This document shows positions 61,348 through 64,000 of a stretch of DNA of 64,000 bases, piece by piece. The position numbers and the translations under genes are program-made. Each line of letters begins with the position of its first letter. Positions within the stretch are counted from its first letter, which is position 1. Under the pieces are notes generated by a model. That model saw nothing but the letters and a program-made list of their open reading frames with translations. It searched no databases and was not told the origin of the DNA. The stretch covers positions 372,001 to 436,000 of the forward strand of contig NZ_JSYM01000002.1 of assembly GCF_000812945.1 (NCBI RefSeq). The letters are read 5' to 3'. The stretch comes from Flavobacterium sp. AED (GTDB lineage Bacteria; Bacteroidota; Bacteroidia; Flavobacteriales; Flavobacteriaceae).

Positions 61348-61708
61348 GTATGCCGTAATCCGGGTTGTACCAAGGGTAGAACGCGAAGAATTCCTCAATG
61401 TGGGTATTATTCTCTTTTGTAAAAAAGCCAAGTTTATAAAAGTGCTCTGTTCGTTTAACGAAGCGAAACTTCAATTGTTTTCAGCAGATTTAGATTTGGA
61501 ACAATTGCATTTAAACTTGCAGGCATTTGAGAAAGTGGGGCATGGGGAAAAATCGGGTGGACCAATAGCGCAATTCGATATTCCATCCCGTTTCCGTTGG
61601 TTGACTGCTCTTCGCAGTTCGGCGATTCAAACCTCAAGACCGCATCCGGGATTGTGTGATGATTTGGAACAAACAGCCCAACGCTTGTTTGAGGAAATGG
61701 TATTGTAA
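61313..61708 (+). CDS. DUF3037 domain protein
   Basis: 131 residues: YEYAVIRVVPRVEREEFLNVGIILFCKK is the DUF3037 signature, and RFRWLTALRSSAIQTSRPHPGLC follows. It overlaps the HipA-like gene by 35 bp if ATG 61313 is used (23 bp from ATG 61325). Function unknown. A degraded copy of its 3' end is found at 63064-63130. Confidence 0.87.
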   Translation: MKPKMQEKHLYEYAVIRVVPRVEREEFLNVGIILFCKKAKFIKVLCSFNEAKLQLFSADLDLEQLHLNLQAFEKVGHGEKSGGPIAQFDIPSRFRWLTALRSSAIQTSRPHPGLCDDLEQTAQRLFEEMVL

Positions 61709-61784
61709 TGAATTGGATTGGGAAAACGGTTTTGTATTCTGATAAAAATATTCTTTTGAATTCAGCTAATTAACCTTCAAAAAA

Positions 61785-62975
61785 TCAAGAAATACTATTC
61801 AGATGACGCGCAAGATGCATACCCATGCTAAAGCAAGCCTGAAGGAGATAACCACCTGTGGGCGCATCCCAGTCCAGCATTTCGCCAATACAATAGTGAT
61901 GTTTCATCTCTTTCAATTGGAAGTTTTCATCCACGGCATTCAATTGAATACCTCCCGTTGTGGATATCGCATCGTTCAATAGGGAAGAACCTGTGATTTC
62001 GATACGCAGTTTTTTGATGTTTTGTGCCAATAGTTCCGGATTCAGGTAGGTTTCTTTTGAAAGGTATTTTTTCAAAAGGCCAATCTGCGCAAGACTCAAT
62101 TTAACCTCTTTTTGTAATTTTTCGCTCGTCTTTTTTAAGGTCGATTTTTTGATCTTTTGATGCAAATCATCATAACTTAATGCTGGTTTTAGGTCCAGAA
62201 AAATAGTGGCATTTTGTTGGCTTTCAAGCTGCTCCTTAATTTGTGGACTGAGGGCATAAATGGCATTACCTTCTAAACCGAAACGCGTGATTACCGCTTC
62301 GCCTTTTTGAGTTTTATTCGCACAGCTAATAGAAATGTTTTTAAGAGGACTGCCTTCATGTTCCATAATAAAATCTTCTGGCCAGTGAACACGATACGCA
62401 CAATTAGAAGATTGAAACGGAACGACAGGTATATCTTGTGTTTTGAATAAATCAAGCCATGTGCCATCAGAACCGGTTACTTTCCAACTGCCACCGCCCA
62501 AAGCAAAAATGGTGTAATCCGATTGTACTTCTGTATCAGTATTAAAAATAAGGTTATTGTTAGTAGTCCAACCCGTCCAGTTGTTTTCGTATTGTATGGA
62601 AACGCCTTGTTCATCGAGAACTTTTAGGATTGCGTTGAGTACTGTTATAGGTTTAATGCCTCTTTCAGGATACACACGTTTGCTACTGCCTATGTAGGTT
62701 GGAATCCCAATGGTATCAATCCAATTTCGGAAATCGTGATTATCAAAATCAAGGAGTGCTTTTTCTAGAAAATGGGGTGGTGTATAGCGAGCTATGAGTT
62801 CAGCTATAGGTTCCGAATGGGTGAGGTTAAACCCTCCTTTTCCGGCCACCAGAAATTTTCTTCCCAGTGTTTTGTTTTTCTCGTAGATGGTAACGGTAAA
62901 TTTCTTGCAATCGAGTAATGCAGCGAGCAAAAGTGCTGCGGGTCCTCCTCCAATAATTGAAACTGATTTCTTCAC
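61785..62975 (-). CDS. HI0933/BaiN-like flavoprotein (TIGR03862 type)
   Basis: 396 residues. FAD-binding dinucleotide motif SIIGGGPAALLLAALLDCKK at the N-terminus, AGKGGFNLTHSEP typical of the HI0933-like family, and a C-terminal FAD motif MLDWDAPTGGYLLQACFSMG. Predicted NAD(P)/FAD-dependent oxidoreductase of unknown substrate. It stands on the opposite strand between the DUF3037 gene and the decayed DUF3037 fragment. Confidence 0.9.
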   Translation of the reverse strand: MKKSVSIIGGGPAALLLAALLDCKKFTVTIYEKNKTLGRKFLVAGKGGFNLTHSEPIAELIARYTPPHFLEKALLDFDNHDFRNWIDTIGIPTYIGSSKRVYPERGIKPITVLNAILKVLDEQGVSIQYENNWTGWTTNNNLIFNTDTEVQSDYTIFALGGGSWKVTGSDGTWLDLFKTQDIPVVPFQSSNCAYRVHWPEDFIMEHEGSPLKNISISCANKTQKGEAVITRFGLEGNAIYALSPQIKEQLESQQNATIFLDLKPALSYDDLHQKIKKSTLKKTSEKLQKEVKLSLAQIGLLKKYLSKETYLNPELLAQNIKKLRIEITGSSLLNDAISTTGGIQLNAVDENFQLKEMKHHYCIGEMLDWDAPTGGYLLQACFSMGMHLARHLNSIS

Positions 62976-63063
62976 GCCACAAAAATACGGTTTGTTTTAC
63001 CGATTAACCCTGATATGGGTTTTTATATTAGCTATTGTTGTTTCGCAGCGTAGCATATAAAAA

Positions 63064-63130
63064 CATCTGGGATTGTGTGGTGATGAAACAAACTGCACAA
63101 CGCTTGTTTGAAGAGCTGGTTTTGTTAAAT
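63064..63130 (+). pseudogene. Remnant of a DUF3037 gene 3' end
   Basis: GATTGTGTG-TGAT-GAAACAAAC-GC-CAACGCTTGTTTGA-GA and the bases around it match the last ~65 bp of the DUF3037 gene (61643-61707) with a three-base gap and several substitutions. No intact frame with a start is present. It lies 89 bp beyond the start of the intervening minus-strand flavoprotein gene. Confidence 0.7.
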
Positions 63131-63243
63131 ATTTAAACAAAGAAAATCGTCCATCAACTGGCGTTTATTATCCATTTTAAACTGTTCAGCGCTGTCGCAT
63201 CTTTGCTAAGTCAATACCGACAACCAATTTAAACAAAAATAAA

Positions 63244-63774
63244 ATGACAACATTTACAGTTCCAACAAGAGACCAAGTAGCGCCAGCTAACCAAGACATT
63301 TTCGACAACTTGCAAAAAGCATTGGGTTTTGTTCCTAATTTGTACGCCACGATTGCACATTCTGATAACGGTTTATCTAGATTTTTGGCGTATCAAAATG
63401 CTAAAACTTCTTTAAACAACAAAGAAAAAGAAGCGGTAAACTTAATCGTAAGCCAAGTAAATGGTTGTGTCTATTGCCAAAGTGCGCATCTCGTTTTAGG
63501 AAAAATGAATGGTTTCTCCGAAGATCAATTATTAGACATCCGAAAAGGAAAAAGTACTGATGCCAAACTAAATTCCTTAGTACAACTTTCGGCAGAAATT
63601 ACACAAAACAAAGGAAACGCAAGCACCGAAGCTGTAGATGCTTTTTTCGCACAAGGCTATACTAATGAAAACTTGGTTGATTTGATTCTGCAAGTAAGTG
63701 ACAAAACTGCGATGAACTTTTTACATAATTTGACTCAAGTTCCAGTTGACTTTCCTTTGGCTCCCGCTTTATAA
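63244..63774 (+). CDS. Carboxymuconolactone decarboxylase-family (AhpD-like) protein
   Basis: 176 residues. The AhpD-type redox site CVYC with a following His (C75, C78, H82; NGCVYCQSAH) is present, after KEAVNLIVSQV. Members act as alkylhydroperoxidases or related peroxidases. Upstream near-consensus box CATCTTTG (63199-63206). Followed by a terminator and an FMN-reductase gene; both may belong to an oxidative-stress group. Confidence 0.9.
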   Translation: MTTFTVPTRDQVAPANQDIFDNLQKALGFVPNLYATIAHSDNGLSRFLAYQNAKTSLNNKEKEAVNLIVSQVNGCVYCQSAHLVLGKMNGFSEDQLLDIRKGKSTDAKLNSLVQLSAEITQNKGNASTEAVDAFFAQGYTNENLVDLILQVSDKTAMNFLHNLTQVPVDFPLAPAL

Positions 63775-63843
63775 AAAATAAATGGTATTTTTAACCTGTT
63801 AAGCTATAAAGCAGGAAATTTATAAAATGAAAGCAATGAATTC

Positions 63844-63886
63844 AAAAAAGTAAAAGCCAATTAACGCTATTGGTTTTTACTTTTTT
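63844..63886 (+). terminator. Rho-independent terminator after the AhpD-like gene
   Basis: Stem AAAAAAGTAAAAGCCAAT / ATTGGTTTTTACTTTTTT (one G-T pair) around TAACGCT, with T-rich exit, 70 bp after the stop. Confidence 0.8.
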
Positions 63887-63907
63887 ATTTTGAAATAAAT
63901 AGGAAAC

Positions 63908-64000
63908 ATGAAACAAATCACTACCATTGTCGCTATTTCAGGAAGTTTGAAATCGACTTCGGCGAATACTAATATTTTAAGGGCAATGGCTAAAATCGCT
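63908..64000 (+). CDS. NADPH-dependent FMN reductase-like protein, 3' end cut by window
   Basis: Starts at ATG 63908 and runs off the window after 31 codons: MKQITTIVAISGSLKSTSAN. The GSL(K/R)xxSxN phosphate-binding loop after a short beta strand is characteristic of NADPH-dependent FMN reductases and related flavodoxin-like proteins. Only the first strand and loop can be seen. Confidence 0.75.
   Translation, partial: MKQITTIVAISGSLKSTSANTNILRAMAKIA

Noticed and set aside
60553..61708. HipBA toxin-antitoxin system
   Set aside because: No HipB-like HTH gene is adjacent, and the kinase lacks the HipA N-terminal domain; the DUF3037 neighbour is not a known antitoxin.

Overview
The window is low-GC chromosomal DNA from a member of the Bacteroidota, most likely a Flavobacterium or close relative. 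The evidence is two SusC/SusD pairs, many copies of the Bacteroidota promoter -7 box (TAnnTTTG), lipoproteins with short lipoboxes, a tmRNA whose tag reads GEGNYALAA, and flavobacterial gene sets (tpiA-prmA-clpS, kdsA, BT_3928-like DoxX protein). There is no rRNA operon, canonical tRNA, IS element, prophage or CRISPR array; tmRNA is the only RNA gene seen.

Layout. (1) 1-5892: hexuronate catabolic operon: YhcH-family protein (cut by the window edge), KDPG aldolase, SDR oxidoreductase, mannonate dehydratase, glucuronate isomerase and MFS transporter. (2) 5893-6827: gene-free, with nested palindromic repeats, a promoter and two LacI-type operator-like sites. (3) 6828-16697: a glucuronide-type polysaccharide utilisation locus (PUL 1): SusC, SusD, a second SDR, GH2 beta-glucuronidase and GH3. 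Together 1-3 should release glucuronate at the cell envelope, import it and convert it through fructuronate, mannonate and KDG to KDPG and then pyruvate + G3P; KDG kinase is not in the window. (4) 16937-25940: central metabolism and housekeeping: fructose-1,6-bisphosphatase, tmRNA, a serine hydrolase, a saccharopine dehydrogenase-like enzyme, CorA, Pta and AckA. (5) 26038-37935: second PUL (PUL 2): a propeller-type one-protein sensor/regulator, SusC, SusD, a GH144-like endo-beta-1,2-glucanase, an esterase-like hydrolase and a GH3 beta-glucosidase, best read as a beta-1,2-glucan utilisation system. (6) 37936-38518: more nested palindromic repeats. (7) 38519-64000: mostly housekeeping (M28 peptidase, histidine kinase, KdsA, YeeE/YedE pair, PrmA, ClpS, TpiA, FolP, RlmH, NadC, NnrD, YihY) with a few accessory items.

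The items most worth a second look are: a two-gene operon pairing an alkylglycerol-monooxygenase-like membrane oxygenase with a TMEM86/YhhN lysoplasmalogenase (45442-47394), which looks like an ether-lipid cleavage module; a four-helix-bundle (S23/IVP-like) gene bracketed by five copies of an 11-bp motif in inverted orientation, resembling a small mobile cassette between nadC and yihY (57518-58017); two unrelated families of palindromic intergenic repeats; a beta-1,2-glucan PUL that carries an esterase; and a decayed second copy of a DUF3037 gene 3' end (63064-63130). All functional statements are by family recognition from the sequence alone; no database search was run.
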